Below are positions 1 through 5,468 of a DNA stretch of 5,753 nucleotides, one piece after another. The translations under genes and the position numbers were made by a program. Under the pieces are notes generated by a model. The model saw nothing but the letters and a program-made list of their open reading frames with translations. It was not told the origin of the DNA and ran no database searches. Source of the stretch: Anaerolineales bacterium (lineage in GTDB: Bacteria > Chloroflexota > Anaerolineae > Anaerolineales > Villigracilaceae); NCBI GenBank assembly GCA_025056515.1, contig JANWWB010000222.1, forward strand, positions 1-5,753, given 5' to 3'. Numbering within the stretch: position 1 is the stretch's first letter; every line of letters starts with the position of its first letter.

Positions 1-995
1 CGGTGGATGACCAAGCCCTGGTGGATGGCGCGCTGCGTGGGATGATGGAAGCGCTGCCGGATGATTACTCGGCCTATGAAGATCCGCAGCAGACGCGCGA
101 CTTTCAGATGTACATGAGCGGCGAATACGAGGGCATTGGCGCTTACGTAAACACCGATGCTGAATTCTTGACAATCGTGCGTCCCATTCCCGGTTCACCT
201 GCCGAGGCCGCCGGTCTCAAGACGGGCGATCAGATTATCGCTGTAGACGGCGAGGATGTTACGGGTCTCGACCCGGCGATGGTGCGCTTGAAGGTGCTCG
301 GCCCGGCAGGGACACAAGTCACTTTAACGATTTTGCGTCCCGGCGTGGAGGAGCCATTTGATGTCACCGTGACGCGTGCACATATTGTCATCCCGAGCGT
401 CGAAGGTAAAATGCTTGACCAGAACATTGCGTATATCGTTATCAATCTCTTCGGCGATGATACAGGGAGCGAATTCCATCAAATTTTAGGCGATTTACTC
501 AAACAGGACCCACGTGGCATCATCGTTGACTTGCGTTATAACACAGGGGGCTACACCACGGCGGCGCGTCAGGTGGCTTCGGAATTCCTTTCCAGCGGTG
601 TCGTCTGGTATGAGGAATACGGCAATGGCGAACGGAAAGAGTATCGCGTCTTGGGTGGTGGTTTGGCTACGGACCCCAAGCTGCCGGTGGTGGTGCTAGT
701 CAATGAGCATTCGGCCTCGGCCTCAGAGCTAGTCGCCGGTGCCTTACAGGATTATAAGCGCGCCAAGCTGGTCGGCGTGACTACGTTTGGCAAGGGGACG
801 GTGCAGACTTTGGTGCCGCTCTCCAACGGCGGAACAGCGCGTATTACAATCGCCAGATGGCTGACGCCGAATAACCGAACAATCCAGGATACCGGTTTGA
901 CCCCCGATGTGGTGATCGAACGTACCCTCGAACAAGAGGAGGCGGGAATTGACCCACAACTGGATGCCGCCATCAAACTGATTCTGAATCCCTAA
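1..995 (+). CDS. S41 family C-terminal processing peptidase (CtpA/CtpB-like) with PDZ domain, 5'-truncated by window edge
   Basis: A carboxyl-terminal processing serine protease, a family that trims or degrades proteins at the cell envelope and recognises substrate C-termini with its PDZ domain. Residues are numbered from the first complete in-frame valine codon (GTG at 3). A helical segment with the family pattern LRGMMEALPDDYSAYEDP (about 11-28) leads into a PDZ domain at about 43-125 (GIGAYV; PGSPAEAAGLKTGDQI). The S41 catalytic core follows. RGIIVDLRYNTGG lies at 171-183 and the nucleophile region NEHSASASE at 234-242. TFGKGTVQ lies at 261-268. Ser239 and Lys264 are 25 residues apart, and Gln268 is at Lys+4, matching the Ser-Lys-Gln triad known from Bacillus CtpB. 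GTG at 3 is probably not the start, because family members carry a further N-terminal signal or anchor plus helical part that must lie left of the window. The core looks intact. It is upstream partner of the Zn-peptidase, 26 bases away. The family is certain; the substrate is unknown. Confidence 0.95.
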   Translation, partial: VDDQALVDGALRGMMEALPDDYSAYEDPQQTRDFQMYMSGEYEGIGAYVNTDAEFLTIVRPIPGSPAEAAGLKTGDQIIAVDGEDVTGLDPAMVRLKVLGPAGTQVTLTILRPGVEEPFDVTVTRAHIVIPSVEGKMLDQNIAYIVINLFGDDTGSEFHQILGDLLKQDPRGIIVDLRYNTGGYTTAARQVASEFLSSGVVWYEEYGNGERKEYRVLGGGLATDPKLPVVVLVNEHSASASELVAGALQDYKRAKLVGVTTFGKGTVQTLVPLSNGGTARITIARWLTPNNRTIQDTGLTPDVVIERTLEQEEAGIDPQLDAAIKLILNP

Positions 996-1007
996 GGGAG
1001 TATTGGT

Positions 1008-1017
1008 AGGAGGAGGT
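1008..1017 (+). promoter_or_regulatory. Strong doubled Shine-Dalgarno of the Zn-peptidase gene
   Basis: AGGAGGAGGT lies 4-8 bases before the ATG at 1022. Two overlapping AGGAGG registers are possible (1008-1013 and 1011-1016), with 8 and 5 bases to the start. This fixes the start of the metallopeptidase and predicts efficient initiation inside the S41 transcript. Confidence 0.85.
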
Positions 1018-1021
1018 CAAA

Positions 1022-1738
1022 ATGTTGTTTTGGGATCTTAACTATCTCTTTTACATGCTTCCGGCATTTGTCTTGATGTTGCTTGCTTCATGGTATGTGC
1101 GATCTGCTTATTCGCGCTGGTCGCAAGTGCCGGTGCGCAGCCGCATCACTGGTTACGAGGCGGTGCAACGCTTACTTGCGCGCAGCGGGTTATATGGGAT
1201 CCGGTTGGAGGGTGTGGCCGGTGAATTGACTGACCACTATGACCCTCAGGACAAAGTGTTGCGATTATCGCGCTCGGTTGCCGAGGGCGCTTCGGTGGCT
1301 GGATTGGCAGTCGCTGCGCATGAACTTGGGCATGCTTTGCAAGATTACGAAGGTTACTTCCCCTTGCGATTTCGCTCGGCCTTGGTTCCGATGGTGAATA
1401 TCGGTTCAAACTTGGGGTGGATTCTGATTATGGTCGGATTGTTCCTGGCTGCTTCTGGTGCTGCCTTTGGGGTGCAAGTTGCTTGGCTGGGCGTGTTGGC
1501 CTTTGCGGGGGGTGCGGTTTTTGCCTTGGCGACCTTGCCGGTGGAACTGGATGCCTCTCGACGGGCGATGGCTCTCCTGACACAGACCGGTTTAATTCAA
1601 ACGGAAGAAGAGCAACGTGGCGTTCGCCAGGTTTTAAACGCTGCGGCTCTGACCTATGTTGCCGGTCTGGCTACGGCGCTTTTGCAGCTGCTCTACTACG
1701 TTAGCCTGGTCAGCGGCCTTGGACGGCGCGACGAATAG
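1022..1738 (+). CDS. Membrane zinc metallopeptidase, YugP/Zn_peptidase_2 (DUF232) family
   Basis: A 238-residue integral-membrane zinc peptidase. The zinc motif HELGH lies at residues 100-104 (AAHELGHALQDYEGY), with His100 and His104 as ligands and Glu101 as catalytic base. A glutamate in LPVELDASRRAM (Glu175) is the probable third ligand. Other family signatures are the N-terminal FWDLNYLFYMLP, TDHYDP (70-75) followed by LRLS, and the NIGSNLGW segment (126-133) right after the active site. Hydrophobic segments lie at about 7-27, 132-150, 152-172 and 207-231, so the catalytic site sits between membrane helices. The length is typical of the family, and the strong Shine-Dalgarno supports the ATG at 1022. 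It follows the S41 protease by 26 bases and precedes a strong terminator, so the two are probably co-transcribed. The physiological substrate of this family is not well established, and I infer only a general membrane or envelope proteolysis role. Confidence 0.93.
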   Translation: MLFWDLNYLFYMLPAFVLMLLASWYVRSAYSRWSQVPVRSRITGYEAVQRLLARSGLYGIRLEGVAGELTDHYDPQDKVLRLSRSVAEGASVAGLAVAAHELGHALQDYEGYFPLRFRSALVPMVNIGSNLGWILIMVGLFLAASGAAFGVQVAWLGVLAFAGGAVFALATLPVELDASRRAMALLTQTGLIQTEEEQRGVRQVLNAAALTYVAGLATALLQLLYYVSLVSGLGRRDE

Positions 1739-1794
1739 TCCTTTCGGCTTTTCATTTAGCTTCGCTTCAAACTCAGACATAAAACGAAAACAAG

Positions 1795-1829
1795 CGCTCC
1801 TGTAGATTTCCCTCTACAGGAGCGTTTTT
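1795..1829 (+). terminator. Strong intrinsic terminator ending the protease operon
   Basis: A perfect 12-bp stem, CGCTCCTGTAGA (1795-1806) paired with TCTACAGGAGCG (1813-1824), encloses a 6-base TTTCCC loop and is followed at once by five T (1825-1829). This is a textbook Rho-independent terminator 56 bases after the Zn-peptidase stop. The 1739-1794 stretch before it holds no other recognisable element. The 3' arm also contains the likely -35 hexamer of the next gene. Confidence 0.95.
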
Positions 1830-1842
1830 GCTGGCGTATAAT
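1813..1842 (+). promoter_or_regulatory. Sigma-70-type promoter of the flippase-like gene, leaderless geometry
   Basis: A perfect -10 box TATAAT (1837-1842) has an 18-base spacer to TCTACA (1813-1818), which matches 4 of 6 positions of TTGACA. The start point expected about 7 bases after the -10 box is position 1849, the A of the ATG. No Shine-Dalgarno precedes that ATG, as expected of a leaderless mRNA. The -35 hexamer lies inside the 3' arm of the upstream terminator. The -10 call is strong, the -35 call moderate. Confidence 0.75.
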
Positions 1843-1848
1843 GTGCCC

Positions 1849-2910
1849 ATGCGCAAATTTATTTTCCTGCTCATTCTCTTTCTGGCCGTTGTTTTTGTCT
1901 TTTTGAGCTTTTCGGAGCTGGAAGGTGTTGTGCACACGCTTGAGCGGAGCAATCCGATTTTCCTTTCGGTTGCGCTTTTCTTTGAGTGTATCTGGCTTTA
2001 CAACGTGGCTATCACCTATGCGGCTTTATATCGGCTGATGGATATTCCGGAAAGCCGCTTGCGCCTTTTGTTGCTAGCAAGCGCGGCCAATTTTGTGAAC
2101 GTCATTGCCCCTAGCGCCGGTCTTGGAGGTATGGCGATTTTTCTAGATTCGGCTCGGCAGCGTAATCAGCCGACTGGTCGGGTGACGGTGGTAGGGGTGC
2201 TCTATGTGCTCTATGATTATGCGGCCTTTTTGGCCGTTCTAGCTCTTGGCTTAATTGTCTTGTTTCGACGCAATAACCTGAATGGTGGGGAAATTACTGC
2301 CAGTGCTATCCTTCTGTTGATTGCTTTTGCGATTGGTTTCATTCTCTATTTAGGCTATCACTCGTCAGAGCAACTTGGACGTGTCCTGGTCTGGCTGGCG
2401 AGGTTGGTTAATCGCCTTCTTTATCCCTTTTTGCATCGAGAATATCTCGATGTTTCATATGCATATTATTTTGCTCAAGAAGTGGCCGAAGGGGTAGCGA
2501 TGTTGCGTAAGAAGCCACGCCAATTGCTCTGGCCATTTCTTTTTGCGCTCAATAACAAGGCACTCTTGATTTGTGTTCTTGCGTTTACGTTTCTTGCTCT
2601 TGGGACGCCTTTTTCAGTTGGTACACTGGTTGGCGGTTTTAGCATCGCTTACTTGTTTTTTATTGTTTCTCCAACGCCGTCTGGTGTAGGGGTAGTCGAA
2701 AGCATTATGCCGGTAGCGTTAACTGGTCTGCGTGTCCCGTGGGCAGCGGCAGTGCTTATTACGCTTGTCTATCGCGCTGTAACTTTTTGGTTTCCGTTGT
2801 TAGTAGGGGCAGTGTCGTTTCGAATCCTCCAAAGTCAGGCTGAGATTAAGCGGATTTTGGCAGACGATACGAGCTGTTCTTCTGTTCCCCAGGGGGATAC
2901 GAAGGCGTAA
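1849..2910 (+). CDS. Flippase-like integral membrane protein (LPG_synthase_TM / UPF0104 family)
   Basis: A 353-residue polytopic membrane protein of the family that includes the transmembrane (flippase) part of lysyl-phosphatidylglycerol synthase MprF and AglD-like proteins. The first conserved block, NFVNVIAPSAGLGGMAIF (81-98), carries the Asn-Pro-Gly-Gly pattern. The C-terminal block PTPSGVGVVE (275-284) corresponds to the family's PTPGGLGxxE motif. It is followed by LVYRAVTFWFPLLVG (306-320), matching the conserved R...P...G helix. About eight hydrophobic segments can be seen, beginning with residues 3-21. No aminoacyl-transferase domain follows, so it is not a full MprF synthase. I chose the ATG at 1849. 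A longer frame would start with TTG at 1828, inside the terminator T-run, or GTG at 1843, and both lie upstream of the predicted transcript start. It is flanked by terminators and looks monocistronic. The transported lipid or glycolipid is unknown. Confidence 0.88.
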   Translation: MRKFIFLLILFLAVVFVFLSFSELEGVVHTLERSNPIFLSVALFFECIWLYNVAITYAALYRLMDIPESRLRLLLLASAANFVNVIAPSAGLGGMAIFLDSARQRNQPTGRVTVVGVLYVLYDYAAFLAVLALGLIVLFRRNNLNGGEITASAILLLIAFAIGFILYLGYHSSEQLGRVLVWLARLVNRLLYPFLHREYLDVSYAYYFAQEVAEGVAMLRKKPRQLLWPFLFALNNKALLICVLAFTFLALGTPFSVGTLVGGFSIAYLFFIVSPTPSGVGVVESIMPVALTGLRVPWAAAVLITLVYRAVTFWFPLLVGAVSFRILQSQAEIKRILADDTSCSSVPQGDTKA

Positions 2911-2946
2911 ATCCTTGCTCTTCTAGACGTGCGAAGCGGATTTTTT
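2909..2946 (+). terminator. Imperfect intrinsic terminator overlapping the flippase stop codon
   Basis: AAATCC (2909-2914) can pair with GGATTT (2938-2943), extended inward by GC/GC and TTC/GAA. Two 2-base bulges interrupt the left arm, and the loop is 9 bases. A six-T run occupies 2941-2946 and partly overlaps the stem. The left arm begins within the TAA at 2908-2910, so ribosomes finishing translation could affect folding. This is plausible but much weaker than the terminator at 1795-1829. Confidence 0.5.
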
Positions 2947-3091
2947 AGAAAAACTATGATACGAGTCGCAGCGCTTAAGTTGACCATGGCCAATTGAATG
3001 GCCTGCCACCGTCAAACTGCTGTCAGACATCTTTCAAGTGCTTCCAAGGGTTTTTGCCTAACTCGTGTCTGAACTTCGTTTGAGAATTGAC

Positions 3092-3121
3092 TTGGATGCT
3101 CGTGTCGCAGGACGGTATAAT
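3092..3121 (+). promoter_or_regulatory. Candidate promoter with perfect -10 box, no obvious gene directly downstream
   Basis: TATAAT at 3116-3121 has TTGGAT (3092-3097, 3 of 6 matches) 18 bases upstream. A better hexamer, TTGACT (3087-3092, 5 of 6), is present but at a 23-base spacing, which is too long. Transcription would start at about 3127-3128, some 430 bases before the S9 start codon. It could therefore drive a small RNA or a long S9 leader. A chance TATAAT cannot be excluded. Confidence 0.45.
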
Positions 3122-3126
3122 TCTTT

Positions 3127-3329
3127 GCAATCCCACCGCTTCTACACAGGCTTGCTCGTTTTGCCTTGTGCCCTGTAAGATACCCTCGTTGCGCTTTGCG
3201 TTGTGCACTAACTTCAACCCAAGGGACACTATCGAAGCGGGGAATGGAGTAAGTGTTTTGTGCACTTTGGCTTGAACAGCAAGTTTGGTTGTGTTCGGCT
3301 TGCTTTTAGAGATTGTTCTGTTGCAAAGA
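3127..3329 (+). ncRNA. Candidate structured RNA or structured leader (speculative)
   Basis: Downstream of the TATAAT box a nested set of pairings can be drawn by eye. A 7-bp stem CCGCTTC (3136-3142) / GAAGCGG (3234-3240) can add two C-G pairs past a bulged A. Within it, one hairpin is CACAGGC (3145-3151) with GCC-T-TGTG (3163-3170). A second arm stacks GATA/TATC (3179-3182/3230-3233), CCCT/AGGG (3183-3186/3222-3225) and GTTG/CAAC (3188-3191/3215-3218), giving a three-way junction. TCTTTGCAA (3122-3130) is the reverse complement of TTGCAAAGA (3321-3329), but its left arm lies largely upstream of the predicted start. A weak AGCAAG/CTTGCT hairpin with four T lies at 3278-3307. No known RNA family is recognised. 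Stems of this length can arise by chance, so confidence is low. Confidence 0.22.
3278..3307 (+). terminator. Weak terminator-like hairpin inside the intergenic region
   Basis: AGCAAG (3278-3283) pairs with CTTGCT (3299-3304) around a 15-base loop. A run of four T (3304-3307), whose first base belongs to the stem, follows. The short stem, large loop and short T-run make it marginal. It is listed because it lies about 180 bases after the TATAAT at 3116 and could end a small transcript. Confidence 0.2.
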
Positions 3330-3441
3330 TCTGAAAAACTCAAAGAGGTCGTAATGAGCCTTTGGAGGTGGCAAAGCCCAGGCCTAGCGCTATCCTCCGA
3401 ATAAGCTGGAAGAGTGCTTCGGTGGCTGCGCCGCCTCACAG

Positions 3442-3450
3442 TGATACAAT
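3442..3450 (+). promoter_or_regulatory. Extended -10 promoter for the S9 peptidase gene
   Basis: TGATACAAT fits the extended -10 pattern TGnTATAAT, with TG at 3442-3443 and TACAAT at 3445-3450. No good -35 hexamer is seen at 17-18 bases, which extended -10 promoters can tolerate. The predicted start at 3456-3457 would give a leader of about 98 bases to the ATG at 3555. This is the closest plausible promoter to the gene. Confidence 0.5.
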
Positions 3451-3457
3451 ACTGTAT
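3444..3457 (+). promoter_or_regulatory. Candidate operator: 14-bp dyad over the -10 box and start point
   Basis: ATACA (3444-3448) and TGTAT (3453-3457) form a dyad around ATAC. A second frame of symmetry, ACAGT (3438-3442) / ACTGT (3451-3455), brackets the -10 box. A repressor bound here would block polymerase. The arms are only 5 bp and no regulator gene is in the window, so this is a position-based inference. Confidence 0.3.
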
Positions 3458-3543
3458 GGTTGCAACACAGCATATAGAGATTGTTTTGGTCGGAAAGCAT
3501 CTGCCCTCGCAAGGATACGATTTTCTTACCAAGAACTACGATG

Positions 3544-3548
3544 AGGAG
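3544..3548 (+). promoter_or_regulatory. Shine-Dalgarno that decides the S9 peptidase start
   Basis: AGGAG at 3544-3548 is 6 bases before ATG 3555, an ideal spacing. The in-frame upstream starts (3414, TTG-type, and ATG 3456) have no such site. This favours 3555 as the main start. Confidence 0.85.
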
Positions 3549-3554
3549 ATAGTC

Positions 3555-5465
3555 ATGGCTTATCGCGTTGAGTCTTTTCTCTCTGCTCGCTTGCATCTTG
3601 CCCCTCAGCTGGTTGGTGATCGCATCTTTTTTGTCAGCAACCTATCGGGGAAGTTGAGCCTCTATGCGATGCACTACGGCGGTTCGGTTCCTGAGCCGCT
3701 CCTGCCGCCCGATCTGGCTCTGCAAAATCCCCACCTGGTAGGTGGTTATCTGTTTTATGTCTTTCCCTTACTTGACAAAATCTTGGTCATGTTGGACCGA
3801 GATGGGGATGAGAATTACCAGCCGATGCTGATTCCAATCGATGGCGGTTATCCTGAACCTGCCTTCGATAACTACTTTGCCGGCTATCGTGTGCATTTGC
3901 TCGAATGCGAGCCGGAGAAGAATCTAGCCTATTTCAGCGCTGAACGACGCGATCGCTCGCTTCACGAGACCTATCGTGGCGATCTACGCACAGGTCGGTT
4001 GGAGAAATTGGATGAATCTGAGTGGGGGGCCTATCCTAGTGCGCCGGATTCGAACCATCGACGTCTTTTTTTGGTGGATGGATACACCGTGGGTGATTCT
4101 GTCCTCTATCTCTGGGAGAATGGAAGCAAGACTCTCTTGCTCGGAAAACCCCTTGAACAACGCGCCGAGGGGGAGGTTGTTCCGCTCAATGGCCTACAAA
4201 GCATCAACTGGACGCCATCGGAAACCAATGTGTTAATTTCTTCTGCTTTGTTTGAGGATACATATAGCCCTGGTCTGATCAGCTTAGAGCGCCCTAACCA
4301 TGTGGAACCGGTTAAGGTGGAAGGCGTTCAACACCGAGGAGTCGGAGAGTTGGAAGGAATCCGACATCTCAAGGGGGCGCGCTATGCGGTGCAGTTCAAT
4401 ATTGATGGCTGTTCTTGGCTGTATGAGGCTGTCCTCAATGAAGAGAAGCGCCTTCTATCCCTACGTCATGTCTTGGTCGGCGAAGGCGACTTAGCTGACG
4501 GAGTCTTGGCCGATTGGCATTATGATAAGTCTAAAGACCGTTTTGTCATCTCCTTCTCCACAGCGACAAGCCCAACCCAAATCTACACCATTGAGGGGAA
4601 AGAACGGGATGTCATCGTGATGCACACCGAAGAGCGCATTCTGGGCATTCCGGAGTCTCTACTTTCCAAGGGCGAGGATGCTTCGTTTATTTCGTTTGAC
4701 GGGACACGCATCTCGGCACGGCTTTACCTCCCTTCGCCAGAACTTGGGTTGAGCGGTCCGCGCCCGCTCGTGTATTATATCCACGGTGGTCCGCAGAGTC
4801 AGGAACGCCCCGACTTTGCCTGGTTCTCCATGCCGCTGATTCAATTCTTGACCTTGCGCGGTTTTGCGGTTTTTGTCCCTAACGTGCGAGGTTCAACCGG
4901 CTATGGCTTATCTTATACCAAGCAGGTAGATCGTGATTGGGGTGGTAAAGACCGCCTTGATCATGTTCACGCCATGACCAAAGTCTTACCGAAGGATGCT
5001 CGTCTGGATGTGAGCCGCGCTGCGGTTGTCGGGCGCTCTTACGGTGGTTATATGACCCTGATGTTGGTTGGTCGTCATCCTGAACTTTGGAAAGCCGCCT
5101 GTGATATGTTTGGACCCTACGACTTGCTGACCTTCTCCGAGCGTATCCCGGAGACCTGGAAGCCGTATTTCAAAATTGCGCTGGGTGATCCGGCTACGCC
5201 TGAAGGACGCGCCTTCTTGACCGAGCGTTCGCCCAAAACTTATCTCGCTAGCTTGGCCTGTCCGCTGCTTGTCATCCAAGGGCGCAATGACCCGCGCGTG
5301 GTCGCCCGGGAATCGGAAGACTTGGTCGCCGATCTGCGCGCCAAAGGGAAACAAGTAGAATTGCTCATCTTCGAAGATGAGGGGCACGACGTTCTAAAGT
5401 ACGCTAACCGTGTGATGTGCTACAATGCGATTACAGAGTTCTTTGTAAAAACCTTGCTACCCTAA
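3555..5465 (+). CDS. S9 family serine peptidase (acylaminoacyl-peptidase / prolyl oligopeptidase type)
   Basis: A 636-residue cytoplasmic peptidase that cleaves short peptides. Residues 1 to about 370 form a beta-strand-rich region consistent with the family's beta-propeller (for example QLVGDRIFFVSNLSGKLSLYAM at 18-39). Residues from about 375 form the alpha/beta-hydrolase domain. FDGTRISARLYLP (381-393) opens it, and YYIHGGPQ (407-414) supplies the HGGP oxyanion region. Next come VPNVRGSTGYG (441-451) and DWGGKD (461-466), typical of S9C-like enzymes. The nucleophile Ser495 is in GRSYGG (493-498), the acid Asp579 is in QGRNDPRV, and His611 is in DEGHDV, so the triad is complete. No signal peptide or membrane helix is visible. 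The ATG at 3555 is chosen because of the AGGAG site and because family resemblance begins at about MAYRVESFLSARL. The frame stays open upstream to 3414, so a longer form from ATG 3456 is possible. The gene appears co-transcribed with the downstream trmI. Exopeptidase versus oligopeptidase specificity cannot be decided here. Confidence 0.93.
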   Translation: MAYRVESFLSARLHLAPQLVGDRIFFVSNLSGKLSLYAMHYGGSVPEPLLPPDLALQNPHLVGGYLFYVFPLLDKILVMLDRDGDENYQPMLIPIDGGYPEPAFDNYFAGYRVHLLECEPEKNLAYFSAERRDRSLHETYRGDLRTGRLEKLDESEWGAYPSAPDSNHRRLFLVDGYTVGDSVLYLWENGSKTLLLGKPLEQRAEGEVVPLNGLQSINWTPSETNVLISSALFEDTYSPGLISLERPNHVEPVKVEGVQHRGVGELEGIRHLKGARYAVQFNIDGCSWLYEAVLNEEKRLLSLRHVLVGEGDLADGVLADWHYDKSKDRFVISFSTATSPTQIYTIEGKERDVIVMHTEERILGIPESLLSKGEDASFISFDGTRISARLYLPSPELGLSGPRPLVYYIHGGPQSQERPDFAWFSMPLIQFLTLRGFAVFVPNVRGSTGYGLSYTKQVDRDWGGKDRLDHVHAMTKVLPKDARLDVSRAAVVGRSYGGYMTLMLVGRHPELWKAACDMFGPYDLLTFSERIPETWKPYFKIALGDPATPEGRAFLTERSPKTYLASLACPLLVIQGRNDPRVVARESEDLVADLRAKGKQVELLIFEDEGHDVLKYANRVMCYNAITEFFVKTLLP

Positions 5466-5468
5466 GCT

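Larger units (their letters stand above)
2911..3554. other. 644-base intergenic region without a convincing protein gene
   Basis: No reading frame here on either strand has both a sound start signal and a recognisable protein. The stretch contains the tail of the flippase terminator, a short GGCCA/TGGCC dyad (2988-2992/2999-3003), a consensus TATAAT box (3116-3121), and a set of nested inverted repeats between about 3122 and 3329. The 9-mer TTGTGCACT occurs twice (3201-3209 and 3258-3266). An 8-bp palindrome TAGCGCTA lies at 3385-3392, bracketed by GGAGG (3364-3368) and CCTCC (3394-3398). The promoter, dyad and leader of the S9 gene follow. I found no tRNA, rRNA, tmRNA or SRP RNA hallmark. 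A roughly 170-codon minus-strand frame (3023-3532) is treated separately among the findings. Confidence 0.7.

Noticed and set aside
1828..1848. Longer flippase starting at TTG 1828 or GTG 1843.
   Set aside because: Both lie upstream of the predicted transcript start at about 1849; 1828 falls in the terminator T-run and neither has a ribosome site.
1849..2910. T-rich, lower-GC composition of the flippase gene as a sign of horizontal transfer.
   Set aside because: Membrane proteins rich in Phe, Leu, Val and Ile naturally give T-rich codons, and no mobile-element marks flank the gene.
3201..3266. Repeated TTGTGCACT as a possible CRISPR or iteron array.
   Set aside because: Only two 9-base copies with no regular spacing series, too short and too few for either.
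3087..3275. 62-codon plus-strand frame in the intergenic region.
   Set aside because: TTG-type start, no ribosome site, no recognisable protein, and it overlaps the candidate promoter and structured segment.
3122..3329. A MITE or insertion-sequence remnant bounded by TCTTTGCAA/TTGCAAAGA.
   Set aside because: Not called as a feature because there is no target-site duplication or transposase trace and the arms are only 9 bp. It is kept as a finding for a genome-wide copy check.
3414..3554. Longer S9 protein starting at a TTG at 3414.
   Set aside because: No Shine-Dalgarno; the start would lie upstream of the predicted promoter start point, and the extra residues do not resemble the family N-terminus. 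The ATG at 3555 has a strong site.
4046..4056. GGATTCGAACC, the reverse complement of a tRNA T-loop consensus (possible minus-strand tRNA).
   Set aside because: It lies inside the well-supported S9 coding frame, and no flanking sequence forms the acceptor, anticodon and D arms of a cloverleaf. It is a chance match.
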